Counted from the stretch's first letter, positions 8,597-16,938 are shown. The stretch is DNA of 64,000 bases from Jiangella gansuensis DSM 44835 (GCF_000515395.1 NZ_KI911782.1:5486070-5550069); one strand, 5' to 3'. The notes: generated from the sequence alone by a model not told the origin. A program made the numbers and translations.

Positions 8597-8698
8597 GCGG
8601 CTGGGCGCCCTCACTCCTGAGAACGAGAGCACCACCCGCGGGAGTGGTCTTGTAGTCCGCTCTTCGCGGCGATCCGCCGGAGGGGGTCCGAGGAGAAC

Positions 8699-8736
8699 CA
8701 TCGAGGCAGTCAACAGATCCTCGATGGGAGGCAGTC
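8699..8736 (+). promoter_or_regulatory. Inverted and direct repeats over the MMPL ribosome-binding site
   Basis: CATCGAGG (8699-8706) and CCTCGATG (8719-8726) form a perfect 8-bp inverted repeat with a 12-bp spacer. GAGGCAGTC occurs twice (8703-8711 and 8728-8736), the second copy containing the Shine-Dalgarno and abutting ATG 8737. This may be an operator for the adjacent response regulator or an mRNA hairpin controlling translation. The remainder of the 8597-8736 gap shows no other clear signal. Confidence 0.45.
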
Positions 8737-10854
8737 ATGTTCCGCTGGATCTCAGGGTTCACGATCCGCCGGCCGTACGTCGTCGTGCTCGCCTGGGTCG
8801 CCGTCGTGGCCGTCGGCTTCGGCATCGGCACAGGCGTGTTCGGGCGCCTGATCTCCGATGTCGGCACGGTGAGCGGCAGCGAGTCGATGCGGGCCGAGCA
8901 GCGGCTGGAGGAGGTCGCACCGCAGCCGGACACCATCACCGCCATCGTCACCGGGTCGGTCGACGACCCGGAGCTGCGCGAGCAGGTCACAGCGGCGGTC
9001 GCGGACGTCCGGACGCTGCCCGGCATCGCCGACGTCAGCGATCCGCTGCCGTCGCCGGCCACCGGCGAGGCCTACCTGATCGAGGTCGCGCTGACGCCGG
9101 GCGACACCCAGGAGGACGCCGCGGAGGACGCCGCGGACCGGCTCGCCGACGTGGACGCCGGCGCGGTCACCGTCGCCGGCGGTCCGCTGTCCGAAGCCGA
9201 GTTCGGCGAACAGGCCCAGGAGGACGTCGCGCGCGCCGAGTTGCTGAGCATGCCGGTCGTGCTGATCCTGCTGCTCATCGTGTTCGGCGGGTTCCTCGCG
9301 GCCGGACTCCCGCTGCTGGTGGCCGGCGTCGGCGTCGGCGGCACGTTCGGTGTTCTCTACGCGTTCAGCCTCGTCTCCGACGTGTCGGTGTACGCCGTCC
9401 AGATCACCACGATGCTCGCGGTCGGACTGGCCGTCGACTACGCGCTGCTGATGGTCAGCCGGTTCCGCGAGGAGCGGCGGGCGGTCACCGACGTGGCGAC
9501 GGCGGTGACCCGGACCGTGGCCACCGCGGGGCGAACCGTGGTGTTCTCCGGCCTCACCGTCGCGGTCGCGTTGGCCGGGCTGGTCGTCTTCCCCGACCCG
9601 TTCCTGCGCTCGATGGGGCTGGCAGGTGCGGCCGTGGTGCTGATCGACATGGCCGCAGCGCTGACGCTGCTGCCCGCACTGCTGGGCCGGTTCGGCCACC
9701 GTGTCTCGCCGGCTCGTGTCCGGACGGGTGACGGTGTGTTCGCCCGGGTGGCGCGGCTGGTCCAGCGCCGGCCGGTGCTGACCCTGGCGGTCACCGGTGC
9801 CGCGCTGGTCACGCTGGCCGCGCCGGTCGCGGACATGCACATCTCGCAGGGCGACCCGCGGATGCTGCCGACGTCGACGCAGACCCGGCAGCTCTGGGAC
9901 GGCCTGGGCACCCACTTCCCGGAGCAGGCCCGCTGGCTGGGCGACATCGAGGTCGTCGCGGACGCACCGGCCGGCGACCCGGCCGTCGCCACGCTTCGCG
10001 ACTCGATCGCCGACCTGCCCGGGGTGGCCACGATCGAAGTGACGCCACTCACCGACGGACTGACCGGTCTCGATGTCGAGCCGTCCGGCTCCGTCGAAGG
10101 CGACGCCGCGCAGGACGTCGTCCGGGCCATCCGCGATCTGGACGCCCCGTTCGACCTCCAGGTCACCGGCGACACCGCCATGCTGGTCGACTACACCTCC
10201 ATGCTCGGCGAGCGGCTGCCGTGGGCGATCACGATCGTGGCGCTGGGCACGCTGGTCCTGCTGTTCGCCTTCACCGGCTCGATCCTGCTGCCGATCAAGG
10301 CGATCCTGACCAACCTGCTCAGCATCGGTGCCGCCCTGGGCGTGGTCGTGTGGGTGTTCCAGCACGGCAACCTCGCCGGGCTGGTCGGCGCCGACGGCCT
10401 GGGCTACCTGCACCTGACCGTCCCGATCCTGGTCGGCGCCATCGCGTTCGGTCTCTCGGTCGACTACGAGGTGTTCCTGCTGTCCCGTATCCGGGAGCGC
10501 TGGCTGGCCGGAGCGGGCGCCTCCGGGTCGGTGGCCGAGGGCCTGCAGCGTACCGGCGGCATCGTCACGGCAGCGGCGCTGGTCATCGGGGTGGTCTTCG
10601 CCGGGTTCATCGTCGGCGGGTTCGCACCGATCAAGGCGATCGGGCTCGGCCTGGTGCTGGCCATCGCCCTGGACGCGGTGGTGGTCCGGATGTTCCTGGT
10701 CCCGGCGACGATGACGCTGCTGGGCGCCCGCAACTGGTGGCTGCCGCGGCCGCTGCGCCGGATACACGACCGGATCGCGCTGTCGGAGGAGACGCCGCCG
10801 CCGTCCACCGTCGCCGAGGTCGCGCCGGTGCCGGTCCGCGAGCCGATCGGCTGA
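8737..10854 (+). CDS. MMPL-family RND transporter
   Basis: 705 residues with the MMPL layout: one TM helix at residues 14-34, an extracellular domain, a block of five to six helices (about 170-350), a second extracellular domain (about 370-490) and a final block of helices (about 500-650). LAVGLAVDYALLMVSRFREE and AFGLSVDYEVFLLSRIRE are the two duplicated GxxxDY signatures that carry the proton-relay Asp-Tyr pair. Family members export lipids, glycolipids or hydrophobic drugs using the proton gradient. The Shine-Dalgarno GGGAGG precedes ATG 8737. It follows a two-component system that may regulate it. Confidence 0.88.
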   Translation: MFRWISGFTIRRPYVVVLAWVAVVAVGFGIGTGVFGRLISDVGTVSGSESMRAEQRLEEVAPQPDTITAIVTGSVDDPELREQVTAAVADVRTLPGIADVSDPLPSPATGEAYLIEVALTPGDTQEDAAEDAADRLADVDAGAVTVAGGPLSEAEFGEQAQEDVARAELLSMPVVLILLLIVFGGFLAAGLPLLVAGVGVGGTFGVLYAFSLVSDVSVYAVQITTMLAVGLAVDYALLMVSRFREERRAVTDVATAVTRTVATAGRTVVFSGLTVAVALAGLVVFPDPFLRSMGLAGAAVVLIDMAAALTLLPALLGRFGHRVSPARVRTGDGVFARVARLVQRRPVLTLAVTGAALVTLAAPVADMHISQGDPRMLPTSTQTRQLWDGLGTHFPEQARWLGDIEVVADAPAGDPAVATLRDSIADLPGVATIEVTPLTDGLTGLDVEPSGSVEGDAAQDVVRAIRDLDAPFDLQVTGDTAMLVDYTSMLGERLPWAITIVALGTLVLLFAFTGSILLPIKAILTNLLSIGAALGVVVWVFQHGNLAGLVGADGLGYLHLTVPILVGAIAFGLSVDYEVFLLSRIRERWLAGAGASGSVAEGLQRTGGIVTAAALVIGVVFAGFIVGGFAPIKAIGLGLVLAIALDAVVVRMFLVPATMTLLGARNWWLPRPLRRIHDRIALSEETPPPSTVAEVAPVPVREPIG

Positions 10855-10876
10855 CGCCGCCGGCCGACGCCGTCAT

Positions 10877-10913
10877 GCCGGCTCCGCGGGGTCCGAGACC
10901 TCGCGGAGCCGGC
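10877..10913 (+). terminator. Hairpin terminator after the MMPL gene
   Basis: A perfect 12-bp inverted repeat, GCCGGCTCCGCG (10877-10888) and its complement (10902-10913), with a 13-base loop, 23 bases after the MMPL stop. There is no U-tract, as is common in actinobacteria. Confidence 0.7.
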
Positions 10914-11009
10914 GCGTGCCCGTGGACCCGACACGCGGTCCCGAGTCGAACTCGATGCGCATGACCACCCGCCGCGGGGTGGGACCCGCTCCTCGAACGT
11001 GCTGTCGCG

Positions 11010-11126
11010 TCAAATCCAGCCGGCGATCTTGAGCCGCTGGCACCGGGACAGGGCCGCGTAGCCGGCGGTGCCGAAGACGGCCTGCAGGTCGTCCCAGGAC
11101 GCCTAGTGCGCCGGGACGACGGTCAC
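11010..11126 (-). pseudogene. Remnant of a GNAT-type acetyltransferase N-terminus
   Basis: In one minus-strand frame the sequence reads VTVVPAH, stop (TAG 11105-11103), then ASWDDLQAVFGTAGYAALSR and CQRLKIAGWI, stop. The segment WDDLQAVFGT-G-YAA-CQCQR is typical of the start of a family of actinobacterial GNAT acetyltransferases. Two stops and the loss of everything after the first 35-40 residues make it a relic. The rest of 10914-11161 shows no coding signal. Confidence 0.5.
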
Positions 11127-11161
11127 CCGCTCGGCCGGGATCGGCGCGTTGGAAGCCGCCG

Positions 11162-11713
11162 TCACGGTTGCGGCGGGTCCTCGCCGACCAGTCCGTCGAC
11201 CGCTTCGCGCAGCAGGTCGGCGTGGCCGGCGTGCCGGATGTAGTGCTCGACCGCGTCCACCAGGACCCGTCGCAGGTTGGGATGCCGGCCGTCGCCGTCG
11301 GTGAAGATGGACGGCTGATCGAGGCCGCCCTCGGCGAGCACCCGCGCCCAGGCGGCGCGGGAGCGCTCCACCGAGCCCAGCCACAGGGCGTACAGCGCCT
11401 CCGGGGTGTCGTCGGCCGCCGAATGCCATTCCCCGTCGGGATCGGCGTCGAAGTTCTCCTGCTTCCACGGAGACGGCATCGGGTCCCCGGTCAGGAACTC
11501 GGCGATGCGCATGTCCTCGGCGAGCGCGGCATGCTTGAGCAGCCCACCCAACGTCATGGTGGACGGCGGCAGGCGGGTGTTCAGGCCGGCCGCGTCCAGC
11601 CCGCCACACTTCCAGGCGAACTGGGCGCGGGCGCGGTCCAGGGCGAACATCAGCATCTCGACCTCGTCGCCGGCCACCGACTCCTGGATCACGGTCATGT
11701 CTTTCATGTCCAT
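11162..11713 (-). CDS. DinB/DUF664-family protein
   Basis: 183 residues forming a probable four-helix bundle of the DinB/DUF664 type. LLKHAALAEDMRI and HYIRHAGHADLLREAVDG supply the three histidines expected for metal binding. In actinobacteria this superfamily includes mycothiol-dependent transferases and isomerases, but the substrate here is unknown. ATG 11713 is chosen over two further in-frame ATGs because TAGCGT (11726-11721) ends exactly seven bases upstream, indicating a leaderless mRNA. It is divergent from the WYL regulator with 56 bp between the starts, so that regulator may control it. Confidence 0.78.
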   Translation of the reverse strand: MDMKDMTVIQESVAGDEVEMLMFALDRARAQFAWKCGGLDAAGLNTRLPPSTMTLGGLLKHAALAEDMRIAEFLTGDPMPSPWKQENFDADPDGEWHSAADDTPEALYALWLGSVERSRAAWARVLAEGGLDQPSIFTDGDGRHPNLRRVLVDAVEHYIRHAGHADLLREAVDGLVGEDPPQP

Positions 11714-11733
11714 GACGCCAACGCTAGAGTCGA

Positions 11734-11762
11734 TTCCGGACGTTCTACTTCCGGATTCCGGG
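11734..11762. promoter_or_regulatory. TTCCGG direct repeats between divergent genes
   Basis: TTCCGG occurs at 11734, 11749 and 11756, between the DinB -10 and the WYL start. Repeated sites in a short divergent region are typical operators, most simply for the WYL protein itself. No clear -35 could be assigned for either gene. Confidence 0.4.
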
Positions 11763-11769
11763 ATTCTTG

Positions 11770-12801
11770 GTGACGATCGACACGAGCCCGACGGCGCGTG
11801 CGCTGGTGGCCCTCGAGCTGATCCAGGGCAGCCCCGGTGTCACCGCGCAGCGGCTGGCCGACAAGCTCGGCGTATCCGAGCGCGCTGCGCGCCGATATGT
11901 CGGCATCCTGCGCGAGGCCGGCGTACCCATCGAAGCCGCCCGCGGACAGCACGGCGGGTTCCGCGTGGGCCGTGGCGTCCGGCTGCCGCCGTTGATGTTC
12001 ACCGCCTCCGAAGTGCTCGGCCTGGTCATGGCAGTGCTCGACGGTCACCACGACGCCGCCGATGCCGCCGGCCCGGTCGGCAGCGCCCTGGGCAAACTAC
12101 TGCGCTCTCTACCCGAACCGGTCGCCACCCAGGCGGCGACGATGCGCCGGTCCGCGGCTCCCGCTCCGGACCGCGCCGCCGCGCGGCCCGACCCGTCGAC
12201 GGCCACCACCCTCGTGCAGGCGAGCGCCGAGCGTCACGCCGTCCGGCTGGACTACCGCTCCGAGGCCGGATCCGAATGGACCACCGACGTCGACCCGTGG
12301 GCGGTGGTGGTCCGGCACGGGCGGTGGTACCTACTGTGCTGGTCGCATCGGGCTCAGGCGCAGCGGGCGTACCGCATCGACCGGGTCACCGCGGTGGACG
12401 TGCTGCCGTCGTCGTTCACACCGCCGCGTGACCTCGACGCCGTCGCGGCGTTGGAGACGCACCTCGCTCGCGGCTGGGAGTACGACGCCGAGGTGGTCAT
12501 CGAGGGCCCACTGGAGACGGTGCGGCCATGCGTGCGAAGCACCCTCGGGACGCTGGAGCCGACCGACGAGAACACGACGCGGCTCACCGGCAGCACCAGC
12601 AACCCGCACTGGTACGCCGAACAGCTGGCCGCCCTGCCGGTACCGTTCCGGATCGTCCACGGCCCGGAGCTCCGAGCGGCGGCGCGGGCCGTCGGCGAAC
12701 GGCTGCTCGCAGCCGCCGACGGGCCGCTGACGCCGTCGGCACCGGCAACCTCGGCCGCACCCGAACCCTCGGACCACACGACAGGAGCACCCGATGAGTG
12801 A
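11770..12801 (+). CDS. WYL-domain HTH transcriptional regulator
   Basis: 343 residues. An N-terminal DeoR/HTH_11 winged helix (ELIQGSPGVTAQRLADKLGV, then SERAARRYVGILREAG) is followed by a YafY-type WYL region (about residues 145-225: AERHAVRLDYRSEAGSEW, WAVVVRHGRWYLLCWSHRA, AYRIDRV) and a WCX-like C-terminal part. WYL domains bind nucleotides, nucleic acids or small ligands and tune DNA binding. GTG 11770 and TTG 11767 are equally possible starts; neither has a Shine-Dalgarno. The stop overlaps the next gene by eight bases, so it forms an operon with the PNPOx-like protein and probably regulates it and the divergent DinB gene. Confidence 0.82.
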   Translation: MTIDTSPTARALVALELIQGSPGVTAQRLADKLGVSERAARRYVGILREAGVPIEAARGQHGGFRVGRGVRLPPLMFTASEVLGLVMAVLDGHHDAADAAGPVGSALGKLLRSLPEPVATQAATMRRSAAPAPDRAAARPDPSTATTLVQASAERHAVRLDYRSEAGSEWTTDVDPWAVVVRHGRWYLLCWSHRAQAQRAYRIDRVTAVDVLPSSFTPPRDLDAVAALETHLARGWEYDAEVVIEGPLETVRPCVRSTLGTLEPTDENTTRLTGSTSNPHWYAEQLAALPVPFRIVHGPELRAAARAVGERLLAAADGPLTPSAPATSAAPEPSDHTTGAPDE

Positions 12802-13258
12802 GACCACCACGCCGCACCCCGCGGACGTGGCGCGGCGCATCGTCGACGCCAACGCCTACCTGACCCTCGCCACCGTGGACCCGAACGGGCAGCCGTGGGC
12901 CACCCCGGTCTGGTTCGCGCACGACGACTATCGGACGTTCTTCTGGGTGTCGCGGCCCGGCACCCGGCACTCCCAGAACATCGACACCACTGCGGCGGTC
13001 GGCATCGTCATCTTCGACTCCACCCTCCCGTCCAGCCAGGCCACCGCCGTGTACCTGGAAGCCGTCGCGGAGGAAGTGCCGGCCGCGGACCGCACCGCGG
13101 CCCTCGCCGTCTTCAACGACCGTTCGCTGGTGTGGAAGCAGCCCCCGTGGCAGGTCACCGACGTGACCGAGCCGGCACCGCACCGCCTGTACCGGGCCAC
13201 GGCGAAGGTGACGCACGTCCTGGGCGCCGGCGACAAGCGCGTCGAGGTGACGCTGTAG
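12794..13258 (+). CDS. Pyridoxamine 5'-phosphate oxidase-like flavoprotein
   Basis: 154 residues of the PNPOx-like split-barrel fold: AYLTLATVDPNGQPWATPVWFAH is the first pair of strands, and FFWVSRPGTRHSQNI contains the phosphate-binding Ser/Arg that follow in family members. Proteins of this type bind FMN or F420 as homodimers; most actinobacterial members have unknown substrates. AGGAG precedes ATG 12794. It overlaps the WYL regulator by eight bases. It ends three bases before the convergent dnaB stop, with no terminator between the two. Confidence 0.8.
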   Translation: MSETTTPHPADVARRIVDANAYLTLATVDPNGQPWATPVWFAHDDYRTFFWVSRPGTRHSQNIDTTAAVGIVIFDSTLPSSQATAVYLEAVAEEVPAADRTAALAVFNDRSLVWKQPPWQVTDVTEPAPHRLYRATAKVTHVLGAGDKRVEVTL

Positions 13259-13261
13259 CCG

Positions 13262-14623
13262 TTATTGAGCCATGTCGACGAATCGGCTGTAGTGGCCCTG
13301 GAATGCAACCGTGATGGTGGCGGTGGGCCCGTTACGGTGCTTGGCCACGATGAAGTCCGCCTCACCAGCTCGCGGCGACTCCTTCTCGTAGGCGTCCTCG
13401 CGGTGCAGGAGGACCACCATGTCGGCGTCCTGCTCGATGCTGCCGGATTCGCGCAGGTCAGACAGCATGGGCTTCTTGTCCTGCCGCTGTTCGGGGCCGC
13501 GGTTCAGCTGGCTCATCGCGATGACCGGGACCTCGAGCTCCTTGGCCAGCAGCTTCAGCGCCCGGGAGAACTCAGCGACCTCCTGCTGCCGGCTCTCGAC
13601 CCGCTTGCCGCTGCTCATGAGCTGCAGGTAGTCGATGATGACCAGCCGGAGGTCATTGCGCTGCTTGAGCCGCCGGCACTTGGCCCGGATCTCCATCATG
13701 GTCATGTTCGGCGAATCGTCGATGAACAGCGGGGCGCTGGACACCTCGCCGGTGCTGCGGGCGATGCGGTTCCAGTCGTCGTCGGTCATCTGGCCGGAAC
13801 GCATGTGGTGCAGCGGGACCTTGGCCTCGGCGGAGAGCAGCCGCATGGTGATCTCGTTGCGGCCCATCTCCAGTGAGTAGATGACCGAGGTCAGTCCGTT
13901 CTTGATGGAGCAGGCGCGAGCGAGATCGAGTCCGAGGGTGGATTTGCCGACGGCCGGTCGCGCGGCGAGGATGATCAACTGCCCGGGGTGCAGGCCGTTG
14001 GTCAGCGCGTCGAGGTCGGCGAAGCCGGTGGGCACACCCACCATCTGCCCGCCGCGGGAGCCGATGGCCTCGATCTCGTCGAGGGTGCCCTCCATGATCT
14101 CCGAGAGCGGCAGGTAGTCCTCGGACGCGCGCTTCTCGGTGACGGCGTAGACCTCGGCCTGAGCGCGGTCGACGATGTCGTCGGCGTCGCCGTCCTGGGT
14201 GTAGCCCATCTGCACGATGCGGGTTCCGGCCTCGACCAGCCGGCGCAGGATGGCCCGTTCGCGGACGATCTCGGCGTAGAAGCCGGCGTTGGCCGCCGAC
14301 GGCACCGACGAGACGAGCGTGTGCAGGTACGGGGCGCCGCCGACCCGGCCCAGCTCGCCGGTCTTCTGCAGCTGTGCGGCGACGGTGACGGCGTCGGCCG
14401 GCTCGCCGCGGCCGTAGAGGTCGATGATGGCCTCGTAGACGGCCTCGTGCGCCGGGCGGTAGAAGTCGTGCCCGCGCAGCACCTCGACGACGTCGGCGAT
14501 GGCGTCCTTGGACAGCAGCATGCCACCCAGAACCGACTGCTCGGCCGCGACGTCCTGGGGCGGCGTCCGGCCGTAATCGGCCGGCGCTTCCTCGCGGCGG
14601 TCGGGCAGCTCAGCGACGCTCAC
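13262..14623 (-). CDS. dnaB: Replicative DNA helicase DnaB
   Basis: 453 residues, standard length with no intein. The N-terminal domain begins PPQDVAAEQSVLGGMLL. The RecA-like domain has Walker A ARPAVGKST (residues 221-229), Walker B LVIIDYLQLM, and LRESGSIEQDADMV with MSQLNRG, all conserved. DnaB hexamers unwind the fork in front of the replisome. GTG 14623 is selected because a GGGGG Shine-Dalgarno lies five bases upstream and the protein then starts at the usual distance from the helicase N-domain; the frame remains open to 14842 but that part is unlike DnaB. The gene is preceded by a cluster of DnaA-box-like sites. Confidence 0.97.
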   Translation of the reverse strand: MSVAELPDRREEAPADYGRTPPQDVAAEQSVLGGMLLSKDAIADVVEVLRGHDFYRPAHEAVYEAIIDLYGRGEPADAVTVAAQLQKTGELGRVGGAPYLHTLVSSVPSAANAGFYAEIVRERAILRRLVEAGTRIVQMGYTQDGDADDIVDRAQAEVYAVTEKRASEDYLPLSEIMEGTLDEIEAIGSRGGQMVGVPTGFADLDALTNGLHPGQLIILAARPAVGKSTLGLDLARACSIKNGLTSVIYSLEMGRNEITMRLLSAEAKVPLHHMRSGQMTDDDWNRIARSTGEVSSAPLFIDDSPNMTMMEIRAKCRRLKQRNDLRLVIIDYLQLMSSGKRVESRQQEVAEFSRALKLLAKELEVPVIAMSQLNRGPEQRQDKKPMLSDLRESGSIEQDADMVVLLHREDAYEKESPRAGEADFIVAKHRNGPTATITVAFQGHYSRFVDMAQ

Positions 14624-14684
14624 ACGACCCCCTTCGGCACCAGCCGGACCATACACACGTTCTAACAGCCCGCACCGACAATCC

Positions 14685-14941
14685 TGTGGACATCGGCCGC
14701 TCCCCCCGCCGGCTGTCGCGAACCTACGGGCCGCCGGGCCGGTCCGCCAAGCCGTCCATCCACAGGAGGTGTGGATGCCGTGTGGACGACGCCGGCTCCG
14801 TCCGAGGTCGCTGCTGAAACGATCATCCCCAGCTGTGGACAAGCCTGTTGACGACGAGACCAGCTCTGCCGCACCGTGCAGGTATCACCGCAGGTCACGC
14901 CCGAAAACCTGCATCCACCGGCTGTGGACGCGAATCCACAT
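14685..14941. promoter_or_regulatory. Cluster of DnaA-box-like sites between dnaB and the MATE gene
   Basis: Seven copies of the TGTGGA core lie in 257 bp: plus-strand TGTGGACAT 14685, TGTGGATGC 14770, TGTGGACGA 14781, TGTGGACAA 14834 and TGTGGACGC 14923; minus-strand TGTGGATGG (14764-14756) and TGTGGATTC (14940-14932). The copy at 14834-14842 is a perfect actinobacterial DnaA box (complement TTGTCCACA). It fills the 386-bp non-coding gap 14624-15009, in which I see no other gene. There is no AT-rich unwinding element or dnaA/dnaN nearby, so it is not oriC; control of dnaB or titration of DnaA are possible roles. Confidence 0.6.
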
Positions 14942-15009
14942 GGGGCAATCTCGAATGGCGAGACACCCATCACTGCATGTCAGGTGCTACGCCTACCGTC
15001 GGTGCTGCC

Positions 15010-16365
15010 ATGTCTCGACGCCCGCCCAACCCGCCCAACCCGTTCCGCCGTCACGACGCCGACGGGGAGATCCTGCGGCTCGCCCTGCCGGCGCTCGGTG
15101 CCCTGGTGGCCGAACCGCTGTTCCTGCTCACGGACTCCGCCATCATCGGACACCTCGGGACGCCGGAGCTGGCCGGCCTTGGAATCGCCTCCACGGTGCT
15201 CGCGACCCTGGTCAACATCTCGATCTTCCTGGCCTACGGCACCACAGCGGCGGTGGCGCGGATGCTCGGGGCCGGCAACTCCGCCGGAGCCCTCCGGGCC
15301 GGCATCGACGGCTGCTGGCTGGCGGTCTTCATCGGCGTCGGCACCCTCGCCGTCGGCTGGCCGCTGACCCCGTGGGTCGTCTCCCTGTTCGGACCGGACG
15401 CCGACGTCGCCGGTCACGCCGAGACGTACCTGCGGATCAGCCTGCTCGGCATACCGTCGATGCTGCTGGTGCTCGCCGCGACCGGTGTGCTGCGCGGCCT
15501 GCAGGACACCCGCACCCCGCTCTACGTCGCGGCGTCCGGCGCCGTCGCCAACGTGGTGCTCAACCTCGTCCTCGTCTACGGCGCCGGTCTCGGCATCGGC
15601 GGCTCGGCCCTCGGCACCGTGATCGCGCAGACCGCAATGGCCGCGGTGTTCGTGCGGGTCGTCGCGCGGGCCGCCCGCCGCGACGGCGTCACCCTCCGGC
15701 CGCACCTCGCCGGCGTTGCCCAGGCGTTCGGCGCCGGCGTCCCGCTGATCGTGCGGACCGTCGCGATGCGGGTGGCGCTGATCGTCATCACCGTCGTGGC
15801 GGCCGGCCTCGGCACCGCCGAACTGGCAGCCCATCAGGTCGCCTTCACCACGTGGACGTTGCTCGCGCTGATCCTCGACGCCGTCGCGATCGCCGCGCAG
15901 GCGCTCGTCGGCCGCGCGCTCGGCGCCGGTGACGTGGCCGGCGCGCGGTCCGTCACCCGCCGCATGGTGCAGTGGGGCGTCCTGGCCGGCTTCGCGCTCG
16001 CGGTGCTGGTCGTGACCATCGGCTCCGTCTACGCCCAGCTGTTCACGCCCGACCCCGAGGTCCGTCGCCTGCTCTACGCGGCACTCGTCGTCGCCGCGCT
16101 GATGCAGCCGGTGGCCGGCTGGGTGTTCGTGCTCGACGGAGTGTTGATCGGCGCCGGGGACGGCCGGTACCTCGCGTGGGCATCGGTCGCTTCGGTGGTG
16201 GCGTTCCTGCCGGCAGCGTGGGCCGTCGCCGTCGCCGACCTCTCCGGAACCACCGGCATGGTGGCGCTGTGGTCGTCCATCGGAGTCTGGATGGTGGTCC
16301 GGCTGCTCACGCTGGCGCTGCGCGAACGGCAGGACACCTGGATGGTCACCGGCGCCGTCCGCTGA
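15010..16365 (+). CDS. MATE-family efflux transporter
   Basis: About 451 residues and twelve hydrophobic segments in two similar halves, as in MATE/DinF transporters. LALPALGALVAEPLFLLTDSAIIGHLG is the family's first helix (quoted in part: LVAEPLFLLTDSAIIGHLG) with the conserved Asp, and GTAELAAHQVAF marks the start of the second half. MATE proteins exchange cationic compounds for H+ or Na+. ATG 15010 gives a normal short N-terminus; ATG 14977 is an in-frame alternative and neither has a good Shine-Dalgarno. Divergent from dnaB; I recall the same MATE-dnaB neighbourhood in Streptomyces. Confidence 0.85.
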   Translation: MSRRPPNPPNPFRRHDADGEILRLALPALGALVAEPLFLLTDSAIIGHLGTPELAGLGIASTVLATLVNISIFLAYGTTAAVARMLGAGNSAGALRAGIDGCWLAVFIGVGTLAVGWPLTPWVVSLFGPDADVAGHAETYLRISLLGIPSMLLVLAATGVLRGLQDTRTPLYVAASGAVANVVLNLVLVYGAGLGIGGSALGTVIAQTAMAAVFVRVVARAARRDGVTLRPHLAGVAQAFGAGVPLIVRTVAMRVALIVITVVAAGLGTAELAAHQVAFTTWTLLALILDAVAIAAQALVGRALGAGDVAGARSVTRRMVQWGVLAGFALAVLVVTIGSVYAQLFTPDPEVRRLLYAALVVAALMQPVAGWVFVLDGVLIGAGDGRYLAWASVASVVAFLPAAWAVAVADLSGTTGMVALWSSIGVWMVVRLLTLALRERQDTWMVTGAVR

Positions 16366-16375
16366 GCACCACGAC

Positions 16376-16406
16376 TTGACCTCAACCGACGTTGAGGTAC
16401 CAGGGT
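16376..16406 (+). promoter_or_regulatory. MerR/SoxR-type promoter-operator of the SgcJ-like gene
   Basis: -35 TTGACC (16376-16381), 19-bp spacer, -10 CAGGGT (16401-16406). The spacer region carries a perfect inverted repeat CCTCAA-CCGACG-TTGAGG (16380-16397), matching both SoxR-box half-sites and the 6-bp centre length. The -10 ends seven bases before ATG 16414. The same geometry precedes the MFS exporter (5614-5645), implying one MerR-family activator, encoded elsewhere, for both. Confidence 0.75.
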
Positions 16407-16413
16407 GGTCGCC

Positions 16414-16845
16414 ATGACAACCGGCACCGAACTCGACGCGATCGGGCGCGTGATCGCCGCCGTCGAGCACGCCCAGAACAACGAGCTCCCCGACGAGTTC
16501 CTCCGCCTGTTCCGGCCCGACGCGATCTGGACGACCGGCGGCGGCAAGCGCCTCTACGGACTCGACGAGATCGCGGCATTCACCCGCCAGGTACTCCCCG
16601 GTGGAATGAAGGGGCAGACGGTCACCTTCGAGCTCGAACACGTGCTGTTCATCCGTCCAGACGTGGCCGCCGTCAAGCTGCGCCAGATCTACCGGACACC
16701 CGACGGCGTGGACGTGGGCACACCGCTGTGGATCATGGCGAAGGAGGACGGGCGCTGGCTGCTGACCGCCTGCCAGAACATGGGCGCACCGGACGACGAG
16801 CAGGACGTGACGCCGAACCGTCCCGTCTTCGGCACCACCGCCTGA
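16414..16845 (+). CDS. SgcJ/EcaC-family (SnoaL/NTF2-fold) protein
   Basis: 143 residues with the NTF2-like pattern: an N-terminal helix (AIGRVIAAVEHAQNNEL), DEFLRLFRPDAIWTTGGGKRLYG, then strands ending in WIMAKEDGRWLLTACQN. The family name comes from enediyne and polyketide clusters, but most members are stand-alone proteins of unknown activity; the cavity suits a small hydrophobic ligand. ATG 16414 is preferred over GTG 16405 because it lies seven bases after the -10 of the MerR-type promoter, giving a leaderless mRNA. Its pairing with the exporter's regulon suggests a role in redox or drug stress. Confidence 0.75.
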   Translation: MTTGTELDAIGRVIAAVEHAQNNELPDEFLRLFRPDAIWTTGGGKRLYGLDEIAAFTRQVLPGGMKGQTVTFELEHVLFIRPDVAAVKLRQIYRTPDGVDVGTPLWIMAKEDGRWLLTACQNMGAPDDEQDVTPNRPVFGTTA

Positions 16846-16938
16846 CGCCGAACCGCCCTCGGGTGCCGCACCCGGGTCTCGACGCCTGACACACTGTGGC
16901 CCGGACCGCGAGCCGCACCCGAGGAGATCCGACGCGTC

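Noticed and set aside
14685-14941. DnaA-box cluster as the chromosome origin
   Set aside because: No dnaA, dnaN or rpmH beside it, no AT-rich unwinding region, and only one box matches the consensus fully.
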